Part shown: positions 24,017 to 35,369 of the stretch, piece by piece
How positions within the stretch are numbered: the first letter of the stretch is position 1
Layout: the number at the start of each line of letters is the position of its first letter
Source of the DNA: Erigeron canadensis
Taxonomy: Eukaryota; Streptophyta; Magnoliopsida; Asterales; Asteraceae
NCBI RefSeq assembly: GCF_010389155.1
Contig: NC_057769.1
Span: forward strand, 33,403,548 to 33,467,547
Direction: 5' to 3'
DNA length: 64,000 bases
Made by a program: the position numbers and the translations under genes
The notes under the pieces: generated by a model
What the model saw: the letters and a program-made list of their open reading frames with translations, nothing else
Database searches by the model: none
What the model was told of the DNA's origin: nothing

Positions 24017-27000
24017 TGTAACACCCCACCAAGGCGGAATCATGGGGTATCACAAGAAAAGCACAGCACGACATGGAAATTATGTAGAGTAAGTCTAAAT
24101 GCATAAAAAGGATCAAGTAATCCATACAAACCATTCAATAATTCAAGTATCCGGATCACACAAAAGCATAACCCCTAATTCGGGAAATGAATCATGGATC
24201 CAAGAAGTCCAAGTCCAAGTCTAGCATGATCAAGCAATCAACCATCCAATACGTCTATGAGCTAACATGTTCACCTGAAAAGTGTACTAACACGCGTCAA
24301 CATAAAGTTGGTGGGTTCGTTGGGGCAAGTAATAGCAAACAAGTGTGTCAGGATAACAACCGTTAACGATATACGAGGATTAGAGTACTTAATCACGTCC
24401 AATGAAACCCTAAAAGGTTTCACGTTATCACAAATCAATACAAGTCAACGTCAACGTTTAATAATCGTCCATACATATAATATCGTCCAATATTCGTCCA
24501 TATGCGGGTTAAACAACCCGTAATCCACGGTTATGATCATGTCGGGTGTGGCTTCGTCTATCCACCGTCCACGTCTTACATAATATTTAAATAATATACT
24601 TTCTAACAAAATATTGTTATAATGTGGCAATGATCATACCGAGTGTGGATTCGTCAATCCACCGTCCACGTCCACGTCCATATATATATATAATATATAT
24701 ATATATATAAATGTATATAGTATAACGTCCAACAGTATACAATAACGACTTTCATCACATATACACATCCATTAACAAGCACCACAACATAACGTCTCGA
24801 ATCATATCATAATGTATCTAGTTAACGGCCACACATGTATTCATAACGAAAGCAAAATCAACCAAGTGATAAGTCAATACGTCCATAAAACAATCAATCA
24901 GTCAGTCAACGATCAAACAAGTTTATACACTTTTCAGCCCGAATCTCAATTGAGTAGGGGGTTACGAAACTCACTGTAACACCCCAAATATTTTAAGGTA
25001 AAAGAAATTAACCCTTTTTCATAGTTTTGACATTAAATTAATTTCCTAATATTTTATTTTTGGATATGGGGTTAATTTAGTTGGAACTTTAACGGATGGC
25101 GGGTAAAAATACCCACAAAAAGAGAAGAGGGTGTGGCAAGCCCCTGATGTGTCAGCCATCTCACTTGTGATGAATCATTCTTCCACCCATTAATTTCTTC
25201 TTTTTTTTTTCATTCTTTACATGCATTTCATTTCATTCTTTCAAATCAAGCTAAATTCCTTCAAATTCAAGGATAAGAAACATCCATAATAATCATCACC
25301 ATCAAATAATCTTCATTCAAGAAATTGAAAAGCTAGGGTTTGTGGGTTTTGAGTGGTGGTGGCCGAAAATTTCAAAGAAGAAGGGGAAAGAAGGATTTTC
25401 AATTTAAGTCTTGAATTAGCTCATTAAATCTTGAGGTATTGAATTCCCTTAATTTAGTTTTATCTTTCTTTTGAAATTAGGGTTCATGAGTGAACCAATT
25501 TGGGGGGTTTTTTACTAGGAAATGAATTATGGTTAATTTTCTCCAATTCCTTAGTTAACCTAGTTGTCATTGAGTTATATGATTTTAGGTTGAAGCTTGC
25601 TTGTGCTTGTTGTTTAGCGTTATTCTCTTTGTTGCGGAGGAGGTGAGTATATTTGCATACCCTTATGTATACGTTGGGTCAATTACCATGAGATGTGAAT
25701 GTTCCAAGCATGGTAATTGATTTGGCGTCAAGCCCATGTGGGGCATTGTTTATGAGGCCTAAGAACCTCCGGGGCCTAAGAATCCCGAAAGTTGATATGA
25801 TATGAGGCCTAAGAATCCCGATAGATGTGATTGTTTGGCTTATATGGATCCATATATGTATCGTTTGTGTGCAAGGTGAATATGTAAATGTGACATGACG
25901 ATGCCATAGGTTACATGTGAAAGTCCTTGTACTTTGCCCTCCTTCGTATCCGTAAATGTATGCAAGTATATTCACTAAGCCTTTGCTTATATTTTTAGTT
26001 GTTTACCCTTTTATAGGTAGTTCCAGAAGAAGGAACTAGTGTATTGATTTAAAAGAGTTGACTAGAGCTCGAAGTGACTTTGCAAGATTTGAAGGTATTA
26101 GGTCATTCTTGGAGGAATGACAAACTTTTGGTTAGAGGCCTAGAAATCCCTCTCTACTTTGGCTCATGGTACAAATTTGGTTGTTTATGGTCATGTTTTG
26201 GTACATTTGTTTATGGATATGCTTGGTCAATTGCTTTTCGAATTCTGGTCGTTGTTGGATTAGTTGTATTGTGGTATGTTTTAACAAGTTTGTAAATGTG
26301 TTTGTGATTAGTATTACTAGTTGTTAATATGTGGAAATGAATTTTTGGGTCGAAATGGGTTTGTGCAGAAGTTTGTGGAATATTAGTCTGTTGTAGACTA
26401 GTTTGTGGAGTATTAGTCTGTGTGTAAAAAAAAAAAATTCAACTTTTCCGTTTTAATTGGTTTTCGAGTCTTGTTCGTTTCACTCACCTTGAGCGGCTAC
26501 AACAAGTTAACATCACGCTAAGAATGTCCAACGGTCATCAAGGGTCCACAACCAAACTTCAACAACGATCACAACCTACTTTACAATATCAAAATATCAC
26601 AAAGGCATCCCAACAGTAAGGTCTAACTAGTTAAACTATGCCAGAATTTCCAAGGGTGATCTAAAAGTGATCCAAGAATGCTTAAACCATATTGAAGAGT
26701 TTTAGTTAAATACGATCTAATGACTTAATTAGTACCAAATTTTGACGTAAAAAATCAAAGTGTTTAGGAATGTGTTTAATCAATTTTGTTGACCTTAAAA
26801 TGACGATATAAGACTAATAAACAAGTTTTGGATCATTAAAAGTCGACCGATAACCGAACGAAAAACTTGAGGAAAGGAGAGAAAAAGTGCGGCCGCTCGC
26901 ACGGTCGGCCATGTAAGCGTCTGCAGTACAGGATAACTGGGCATGTTCTTAATAATAGCACGGCCACAAGCACGGAGCGACTGTCTGAGCGGCCGTGCTC

Positions 27001-27583
27001 GACCTGAACGGATTTTGACACAAAGTTTGCTCATTTAGAAGTGAAATCAAAGCTCAATCTTTTAACACAACTTATTACAAGCATAAACAAGCATAAATAA
27101 CGACTCAAAACCAAAACCCACTCCCTAAACCAAAAACCCTCTTTTGAAACCCTAAGTTAACTAGTTATTAACAAAACTCAAAGATTTAGCCATTAATCAA
27201 CAAGATCTAGCTATGGGTTACCTTTAACAACGTAAATTAAACATTTTAAGAGTGAAATCACTTACCAATTCGTCCTACAAGTATAAAATCCGAATTTGGA
27301 GCTAGGAGGAGGATGAACACTTTGAACACTTGAAATTCTTGGATTTTGATGAACATTATTATTAGGGTTATTAATTGGTGACAATTGAATGTTAAGAACA
27401 CAAGATTTTGTGTTTTGAATAGATGAATTTAAGGTGCTAGAAGATGAAGAAGAGATGGAGAAGTGAATGAGAGGAAAAGAGAGAGATGTATGGAAGAGAA
27501 TAAGTGAGTGGTGTGGGTATGGGATGGGGTTGGGCTGGCCTACCGTTCCCAAGTGGGGGTTCCCGCTCCGCTAATTCCGATCA
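24017..27583 (-). mobile_element. Probable retrotransposon LTR, interrupted by a younger solo LTR
   Basis: Starts TGTAACACCCC at 24017 and may end CCGATCA near 27583. Removing 24975-26487 restores a continuous CGAAACTCACCTTGAGC. Flanking 5-mers (AAATG and AAAGC) match only partly, so the outer limits are uncertain. Inside lie a duplicated motif TATCCACCGTCCACGTC or close variant (about 24560 and 24657), a (TA)n run at 24681-24712 and a GC-rich block at 26880-27000. No internal coding region is attached, so it may be a solo LTR; orientation is inferred from the run of 5'-leader-like sequence on the minus strand near 27260-27560. Confidence 0.4.
24975..26482 (+). mobile_element. Solo LTR (1508 bp) with perfect 5-bp target duplication
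   Basis: Begins TGTAACACCCC and ends GTTCGTTTCA, giving the TG...CA termini of an LTR. It is flanked by CTCAC on both sides (24970-24974 and 26483-26487). No gag-pol is present, so internal recombination between two LTRs is inferred. A short motif (GAGGCCTAAGAA) recurs at about 25753 and 25803, with a variant at about 25780. Orientation follows the TGTAACACCCC end taken as 5'. Confidence 0.85.
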
Positions 27584-27594
27584 AAAGCTATTCA

Positions 27595-27846
27595 TCTATA
27601 CTACTATATAAAAATTATAACCCCATGTTGAAAGTTTACAAAAATGGGACATGCAAATTGACCAAAATACCCTTAATGAATTAAATCACCATCAACCCTT
27701 AATATTAAATTACCCCATTAGTCCATTATATTACTATAAAATACCTCTACTAACCCCTTTAAATCAAATACCTTTAACTACACCAATAGATGTCGCCACC
27801 ACCGTCATCTTCGGCTTGCCGCCGCATTGCGCGGGTACCATGCTCG
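27595..27846 (+). mobile_element. Non-autonomous Helitron-like element (CTCG subfamily)
   Basis: Starts TCTATACTACTATATAAAAA after A. Ends with hairpin CCGC (27822-27825)/GCGG (27831-27834) and CTCG at 27843-27846, then T. 252 bp. It is the closest relative of the inverted copy at 46436-46735; both end CTCG instead of CTAG. Confidence 0.6.
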
Positions 27847-28239
27847 TTATTTTATATAGAGATAACAATTTTTACATCTATTATTATTATATACACCATT
27901 AAAAATGATATTGAAACACCATATTGAGTGTTAGTTTTAGCCTTACTTCACTCAATTATGGGGTTAACTAGTATGCTTCTAGCAACATGCTTTCACTATG
28001 ATTTTTACGGGTAGAGATTTTATATTCAAACATGTGATTATCATGGGGGGAGTTTGTAAGGGGAAACATGCTTCTTCCATGCTTCTAGCAGCATATTGGT
28101 TTTTCTCCTCAATTATATTCGTAAATAAATATAAATAATATAAATTTAAATAATAAAGAATAACAAATAAATAAAGAATAAAGAAAGGAAATAATAATAA
28201 AGAAAGAAAAGGAGTTGGAGTAAGAAAACCCATCTGAAA
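27847..28239. other. Intergenic, upstream of the NF-YB gene
   Basis: AT-rich. ATGCTTCTAGCA followed by CAT or ACAT appears as a direct repeat at about 27973 and 28079. The right end should contain NF-YB promoter sequence. No other feature seen. Confidence 0.4.
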
Positions 28240-31200
28240 CGTCTCCTTTCTCCCAATTCCTTCTCCAGCGTCCGATCTCCATCCTTCAACTCTCGCGCCT
28301 AATTCTCTCTCCATATCCTTCCTTCCTTCTCCTTTATATATTCTCTTGTTTTTAACATTCCCATCTTCTGGTAAGTATTATTATACTAATAGTACATTAC
28401 TAACACACATACACTATATCTATTATAAATTTATCAACAGTCAACACACACACACTATCACTTTTTATCTAAAAATCTTTTTCAAAATTAAGTTTATATG
28501 ATTTCAATGATCTTGTATTGTTGGGCTTGGAAAAATTTTGAATCTTGATTATGTTTTCTTTCTTAATTGAAAATTTTAGGGTTTAGGGTTTTATATTTAT
28601 ATATCTACACACACACTATATCTATATTATATCCAAATTGATATCATATATGCCTATTCATTAGTCTTTTATTACTGGGTTTGTAAAAAGTTTGAAACTT
28701 GATTGTGTTTTCTTTCTTAATTTTTGTTATCTTATGGTATTAGGGCTAAGGGTTTTATTACATCCATTTTAATTTTTCTGATTATGTTTTTACTGATTTT
28801 ATAATGTATTTGTGGGGTTTATATTTATTTGTAACTAACAGATATTGTTTCCATCTTATATCAAAATAATCTAAAGTATGCATGCATGTAGTTGATATTT
28901 ATTTTCTTGATTTGTAAAAAGTATGAAGTTTGATCATGTTTTTTTTTTGGTTAGTTTTGTGGTTTTGGAAGTTCTAGCATTTGGGATGGCAGAGGGTCCA
29001 GCTAGTCCAGGTGGATATGGGAGTCATGAGAGCGGCGGGGATTTGAGCCCGGCTAATGTTCGAGAACAGGATAGGTTCTTGCCGATTGCGAACATTAGTA
29101 GAATCATGAAAAAGGGATTACCAGCTAATGGTAAAATGGCCAAGGATGCTAAAGAGACTGTTCAGGAATGTGTTTCTGAATTTATCAGTTTTGTCACTAG
29201 CGAGTATGTAATTTAACGTATATACTTGTGAGATAAGTTGTCTGTTTGATGCTATTAGAATCTGTGTTATATGGTTTATGTTGAGATGCTTTAAATGGTT
29301 AGTAAGGCTATAGATTCTTAGTCACAAATGACGGACTAAGATTTTTTACGACCTTTTAGAGTAGCAGCAAAATGGCTGATGTTTAGGTTGCAATAATCAC
29401 TTTTAAACGCTTTTTGAATATAAAGGAATAAATTTGTATGTAGATATATCTAGAAAACCATATCAGAGTGGTGAAAGTCGTGTGGCTATGAAAGGCCTTT
29501 GGTAATCTGTGAATCACTATGCATACGAGGGTTGTAATATCTGGTTTATTATGAGTAGAAGAAACATTACATTAGTTCGGGAGTACTATATTGAAGGACA
29601 ATACAGCAGTTAATGAATAAGTTTGTTTTTGAGACAAAAAAATATAAGTTTTGTTTCTTTGTCTGCAGAAGTTTTTTTGATTCTTTGAGTAAGAGTGAAC
29701 TCTAAGATTTATAGAATGCAATTTGTGATTTTTAAAATAGCTCAATTATAGTATTTACTGCTTGTATTGTTATATGTTGTTTGCATGCTTATATATTTGT
29801 TAAAACAGTTTTAATTGGCATTTATGTGTAGGGCGAGTGACAAGTGTCAAAGGGAAAAGAGGAAAACGATCAATGGTGATGATCTTTTATGGGCAATGGG
29901 AACCCTAGGGTTTGAAGAGTATATCGAACCACTTAAGTTATACTTGAACCGATATAGAGAGGTAATTTCTCTTTGCCAATATTTTTTCTTGGATTCGATA
30001 TATGGTTAACTCATAGATGATTTCTTTCTGTATAAACATTGACTGATGAATTGATGTTTGTGTCTTTGTATGCTCTGTTTGGATTACCATTGCAGATCGA
30101 GGTTAGAAAGTTTCTTCTGTTTCTTCTGATTGCATTACTTAGAGATCTGAAAATTGGCGGGATTGGTTGGGCAGCGGGGAAAACAGGCCGTTTTATGCTG
30201 CACTAAATGAGTCGGGGCAGGTTGTGCCAACCTGGTTTAAGCATTTAGAAACTCTCTGGCTGACTTCTATTCTTAGACCGTCTAACCTTGCTGGCCTATT
30301 TCTCTTTTAGCCAAGTTTAAGCCAAACTGGCTCGTTTTTAAGTAGTTGGTTGAAATTGCCACTTCTATCAATCTATTGTTATCTTTCGAACCTTCTATGC
30401 ATATTTGTTAATATAATTCCTTTTTGAAGGGTGACACTAAGGGAACCCCTAAAGGTCAGGAAGGATCAGCTAGGAGAGATGGGGTGCAGCTCGATCATAA
30501 TGCACAGGTGTGTGTTGTGAATTGCTTATTTATCCCAAAACAAAGATGTGATATATATATATATTATATATATATTATATATATATATATATGCTCTTGG
30601 TATGGAACCTCGATCAGATAGTTGGCAAAATGGGTGGGCTGTTTTAGGTTAACATACACACTTAAGTTCTAGGATGGGTAAAAAGGGAGCCGGCTGACAA
30701 GTATTTTTGTGTTTTAAATTTATAAGTAACATAGGAAATTACACAAACTTTGACTTGGCTTTTAGTAGCTTTTAGAGCATCTGAGCTATTTCTTTCTTAA
30801 GTAAAGTTTCTTGTTTGAACCATTTGACATGTTGCCAATATACTATGATGCAAATTGACCCATCATAGATGGTTCGTTTAAAATTATCACTTTTGCTTTG
30901 TAGACTGAGCTCAAATATATGTAAAGGCTCTAATTGCATTAATAGCTAATCACCATTTCGCGTGTTTCTGCAGCTTGCTCATCAAGGTTCGTACTTGCAG
31001 GGATTCGATTATGGGAACTCGCAGGTATCCTTTTTTGTGTGCCTTATGTTGTGTACTAGTGCTATTATTTTTTTTTGGTTGAGACGCTATTCCTGGTAAT
31101 CAGTATCGTGCTTTTGTTCTAATTATGAAAAATGAGTTCTTTGGTCCTTTGATCATCAAATTTACTATGATGGTTTGGCACATAAAGCATGTACCACATG

Positions 31201-31352
31201 AGATTTCCAATGCATGTTTACAGTACATGTATATGACCATATATGTGTATGTGTGTGTATTTTGCATGATCAAACACTGATATTAGGGGTTGTATGAAAC
31301 TTGACATTCACAGGGTCAGCATATGATGGTTAAGATGCAAGGGAGGGATTAG
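28240..31352 (+). CDS. NF-YB: NF-YB subunit of the CCAAT-binding nuclear factor Y (NF-YB8/10-like, non-LEC1 type)
   Basis: Nuclear histone-fold protein that pairs with NF-YC and then NF-YA to bind CCAAT boxes. A pyrimidine-rich 5' UTR exon ends at 28370 (CTTCTG|GTAAGT); its intron ends at 28977. Coding exons: 28986-29203, 29832-29961, 30096-30101 (6 nt), 30430-30507, 30974-31024, 31314-31352. They sum to 522 nt (173 aa). The histone fold lies at about residues 30-118 ([20 protein letters not shown], then [20 protein letters not shown]). The Lys in AKDAKE, not Asp, puts it outside the LEC1 class. The Gln/Gly-rich tail ends MMVKMQGRD. An upstream in-frame ATG at 28923 falls inside the inferred 5' UTR intron, so 28986 (MAEGPAS) is preferred. 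NGKMAKD replaces the common NGKIAKD. Confidence 0.93.
30547..30592. repeat. (TA)n microsatellite in NF-YB intron
   Basis: Alternating TA broken by two TTA interruptions, inside the intron between the exons ending 30507 and starting 30974. Confidence 0.85.
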
Positions 31353-32044
31353 CATTTTGTGGTTTGGTGGCCCATGGTCAAAAGTTAAAACCCGTTTAGC
31401 ACCTCAGCAGTCCGTGTTCTAAACTAGGGCATGTACTAACTACTAAGTATGCCCTTGATTCGTTAGGCTATGTAATATCATATATATACTTTAATTCAAA
31501 CTGTTTGGTGGATTTTGAAGAAATTGCTTCTAACGAATGTATTATGTTTTGGAGGTGTTTAAATCCGTTCGATGATATGTATTTTATTTTGCTGCAGTTG
31601 TCTTAGCTACTTAGCTGATAAATGAGTAGAAGACTCATTTTGTAATGAATATCAGACCCTAACCATTAACCCCGATGTTCAAGTCATTTTATGTGTTTTT
31701 ATTTAAAAACAAAATCTATTGAAGTACTTTTTGGATTGACAGGTTTATATGTTTATCCAAATTGCTAACTCGAAAATAATTGTGTAGACTAAGTCGTGAT
31801 TATTAAACTTGCTTATCTATTTTTAGGAGGTTTAAGATATTGAAAAACAAGACACAAATACGTGCAAATATATTCAGGTTCAGATTAGATATTGTTGAAT
31901 TATTAACACAGATTTCCAATAAAGAGAACTTGGCTGTATTGTACCGGTAATCCAAAACTTTTTTAGCATAAAGCAAAAGATTTGAATCCAATAATTTATT
32001 CAATGGTTCGGCACGTCAACAATCTATACCTTTGTTATTATAAC
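31353..32044. other. NF-YB 3' UTR and intergenic
   Basis: The first ~350 bases are probably 3' UTR; the polyadenylation site was not fixed. Nothing else recognised before the hAT-like element at 32045. Confidence 0.4.
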
Positions 32045-32385
32045 TAGAGGTGAACAAAAACCGGTTTATACCCAACCTGACCTGAAATCGAACCCGAACC
32101 GTTTTTTTGGTTACCGGAACCAAAACCGGGTTTGACTCAACCCGACCTGGTTTGGAATCGGTTTGGGGTCAAACTTTGACCGGTTATTGACCGGGTTTGA
32201 CTCGGTTTTTTTGACCAAAAACCGAATCCGACCCGAATTCAACCCGGTCTCTAACTGAAAATAAAAACTGAAAACCCAAACCGGTTTGTAACCGCCGGGT
32301 TGGGTCAAACCCGGTTGTTGACCACTTTCGGGTTCAGGTTCGTTTTCAGGTTTGAGTTCCAACCCGGTTTTTTTGTACACCTCTA
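32045..32385. mobile_element. hAT-like non-autonomous element with perfect 8-bp target duplication
   Basis: The ends are inverted: TAGAGGTG at the left, CACCTCTA at the right. They are flanked by identical 8-bp duplications ATTATAAC (32037-32044 and 32386-32393), the size produced by hAT transposases. The 341-bp interior is made of variants of AACCGG/CCGGTTTTGACC and does not code. Family assignment rests on duplication length and end sequence. Confidence 0.85.
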
Positions 32386-33740
32386 ATTATAACAATAATT
32401 TAATGATAAGATCTAACATAAACTCATAAAGTATTTATATATAGATAATAATTAGAAATGGATAATCTAAGTGAACACTTTGTTTATTCAAACATTATGA
32501 ACAAAATATCAAGAAAAATCACTTTTTGTTTTTAAGTGGACTTTTTATATAAATATCCGATATACATCATGTCTTAAAAACTGAAATATTCTTTAACTTT
32601 TTTCCCTTTATGGTTCCTCAATTTGAGTAAAGTTGGAAAAATCTTGACCCTTAAATAAAAATCAAGGGCTAAGATTTAAAGATAATAATTAAATCTTGGT
32701 CTTTGATTTTCATTTAAGGGTCAAGATTACCCTCATGTTATGATAGCTTGAGGGAATCCCTTCCCGGTAAAGAAAGAAGCGAAGTTCCTTATAAAAATTA
32801 AAACTATTCTTGTCAAAACGTCCTTATAACTTCTGACATATTTTCATCATACACTAATAATATTTTATATATTTGTACTTTTTATATTAAAAAATATTTC
32901 TATTCTTGTGTATCACTAAAACATAGTGGGAAAAAAAAAATTCTTTCATCAAAACTCCACAATTTTGTATTTTGGTATAAAATTTATATAACATCAGATA
33001 TATTGTAAGTTGTAACTTTAAGTGCAGCACTAAACTTTTACGTGTATGCTAAGTTTTGTGCCACACTGCCACCTATTAAACTAACATAATCACTCTAATG
33101 AAATAAGAAAAATTCGATCGTTTAAATGCTTTAGTTTGTTTAACGCGTTATTTGATTTTAAGATAATTGATTTTTGAAAAAACTGACTAACAAGTACTAA
33201 AGTTGATGAAATAGATGTATAGATGACCAAGATTGCTAACATTATACGGAGTATTTAAATTCTTTTTATTAGCATATTCTATAATCTGGTCAGTAAAACA
33301 ACAATACTTACATGTATTACGCTTATCAAAGGTAATGCTAAAGTTACAAGTACTAAAGTACCATCAAATATTCAAATATATATAATTTCATTATTATCGG
33401 ATGTACATATCACATATCCATTTCCATTCTTTTCGTCTTATTATAATTTGTCCAATAAAAAGCACTTCAAGTTGAATTGAAGTATATTTAACTGATTAAT
33501 CTCTACTTTTAAAAAAATATTATACTTCCACTATTATATTTTAAATAAAAACATGTTTGGGTTAAAAAGTTATAATGAAAGTGATTGCTCAATAATTGAA
33601 AAGGAAAACCGGTAAATAATTGTTGATGTATCTATCTATACTACATTGTTAAGTCATTTGACATGTACTCTAATTTTCAAGTATTATGTTTGTAAGATTT
33701 TACTCAGAGCCGACAGTCGGTGAACGTGATTGCTATCCAT
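32386..33740. other. Intergenic with foldback sequence
   Basis: AT-rich and no gene seen. It holds the palindrome at 32641-32727, described separately. Confidence 0.4.
32641..32727. repeat. Foldback palindrome (38-bp arms)
   Basis: Left arm 32641-32678 (ATCTTGACCCTTAAAT...) and right arm 32690-32727 are inverted copies with about four mismatches around an ~11-base spacer. It may be the core of a MITE. A sequence at about 50280-50400 has related phrases (GATTTTTATTCAAAGGCTGA; CCTCATGTTA also occurs near both). Confidence 0.65.
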
Positions 33741-34346
33741 TAGGGGTGAGTAAAAATCGAACCGAAAACCCAAAAAACCGATAAAACCAAAAACCATTGG
33801 TTTTGGTTTTTTAAAAACCGAAAGTTGTGGTTCAGTTTTGGTTTCTAATGAAAAACCGAACCATAAAAACCGAACCGAACCAAAAATATATATTTTTACT
33901 TTATTTTATATCTATATCATTTTATTATTAATTTTTGATAATATGTTATTATATTTGCATTTTTAGGTGTATATAATAATATCATTTATATGTTTTAAGT
34001 GAAAATACACAACAAAATTAATTTGTTTTAATAATTGTATAATTAAACAACGCGTAAAAAATATAAATAATTATATATAAAATTTGTTTGAAGTTTGTAC
34101 AACTCACTTTTATGGATTTGTTGTCATTATTGTTGTGTTATTGTTACTAATATTGTTTTGAAAACTTGTTGAAATTAATTAAGGTGTAATTTTATGGTAT
34201 AAACTTATAAACTTTTGAAGCTCAATTTGATCCAAACCACAAGTGGTTAAAAACCGAAAAACCGAACCGAAATAGACCAAAACCGAAAAAACCGAAACCC
34301 AATGGTTTTAATTTTCAAAAACCGAACCGAACCGTACTCACCCCTA
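33741..34346. mobile_element. hAT-like non-autonomous element, second copy
   Basis: Ends TAGGGGTGAGTA and TACTCACCCCTA are perfectly inverted over 12 bases. The flanks CTATCCAT (33733-33740) and TTATGCAT (34347-34354) agree at 6 of 8 positions, consistent with an older 8-bp duplication. The edges of the interior are AACCGAA-type repeats and the middle is plain AT-rich sequence. About 606 bp. Confidence 0.75.
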
Positions 34347-34354
34347 TTATGCAT

Positions 34355-35369
34355 AATTGCATTTGCATGTACTAAACAAGTTTTATGAATTTTATTTTTA
34401 AGGTTGATTTATACTTAAACTTAAAAGTTGTGGTAATTTATGAAACTCTATACAGGTAGTATTTTATTTTAGTAAAAAATGGTTTTGATGATTTACGTAA
34501 CTTAATGACTGGTTAAAATGCAAAATTAAACTTCAATTAGTACATGAGTGCTGTTCTAAAAAGATTAGTACATTAGTAGAATTTTTTTTGTCACAAATAA
34601 TCAAGGTTTAGGTTTTAATCGAATCCACCCCTATAATCACAAATCGTTAACGAGTCAAAATAAACCTAACATTATCGAAAATGAGATTTAACTGGTTTGG
34701 GCTTTATTGCTTATTAACATTTGACAACGATTTGTTGAAATGCCTAAAACATTTCATCACTATATAAAATTATATTTGTTTATATCTACATCTACATCAC
34801 TATATAATTTATAATATTTACAAAATCTAATATCAAAATCTAATATTTACATTTTATAATTTATATTTGTTTATATCTACATCTACATCACTATATAAAA
34901 TTCTAAGTCTCTCAATTTTAAAAATAGTCGGAAGAAGATTAAACATATGAAATAACAATTCAACCATGAAACAAATTTTTGGAAAAAAATTTATAAAAAA
35001 CTACCTAATTGCTAATAATGAACTAATTTACACCTAAACCTTTATTTATAAAATATATCTCTCACCTCCTTTACGTCAATGATGACACGCACATCAACTT
35101 ACACCACTCAACGCTATCACTACCACCAATAGTTGCTGTTGTTATCACATCCATTCGTTGTTACTGTTGCAAAACGTGGATATCTTTTTAATAATTTATA
35201 ATTTTTGTTATAATATAAATAATTATTATTATATTATATTTGTCATGACATCATGAGATATATACCATACATATACAAAAAATTAAATTGTACATAAAAA
35301 TAGAATGAGAATTAGAATTGGTATATGGAAATAGAATCCATAAACATTAAACACTGTGGGCTCTCGCAT
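34355..35369. other. Intergenic with a local direct repeat and possible Helitron debris
   Basis: A ~38-bp phrase (TTTATATCTACATCTACATC core) occurs at about 34767-34805 and 34863-34901. Sequence at about 35060-35170 (CACCACTCAACGCTATCACT and similar) resembles the interior of the 10329-type Helitron copies, without a convincing end. No gene seen. Confidence 0.4.

Noticed and set aside
24681..24712. TA-rich run as a possible promoter TATA region
   Set aside because: Plain (TA)n microsatellite inside LTR-like sequence with no gene following.
28923..28985. Upstream in-frame ATG giving NF-YB a hydrophobic N-terminal extension
   Set aside because: Lies in the inferred 5' UTR intron before the acceptor at 28977; the family starts at MAEGPAS, and a signal-like leader makes no sense for a nuclear protein.
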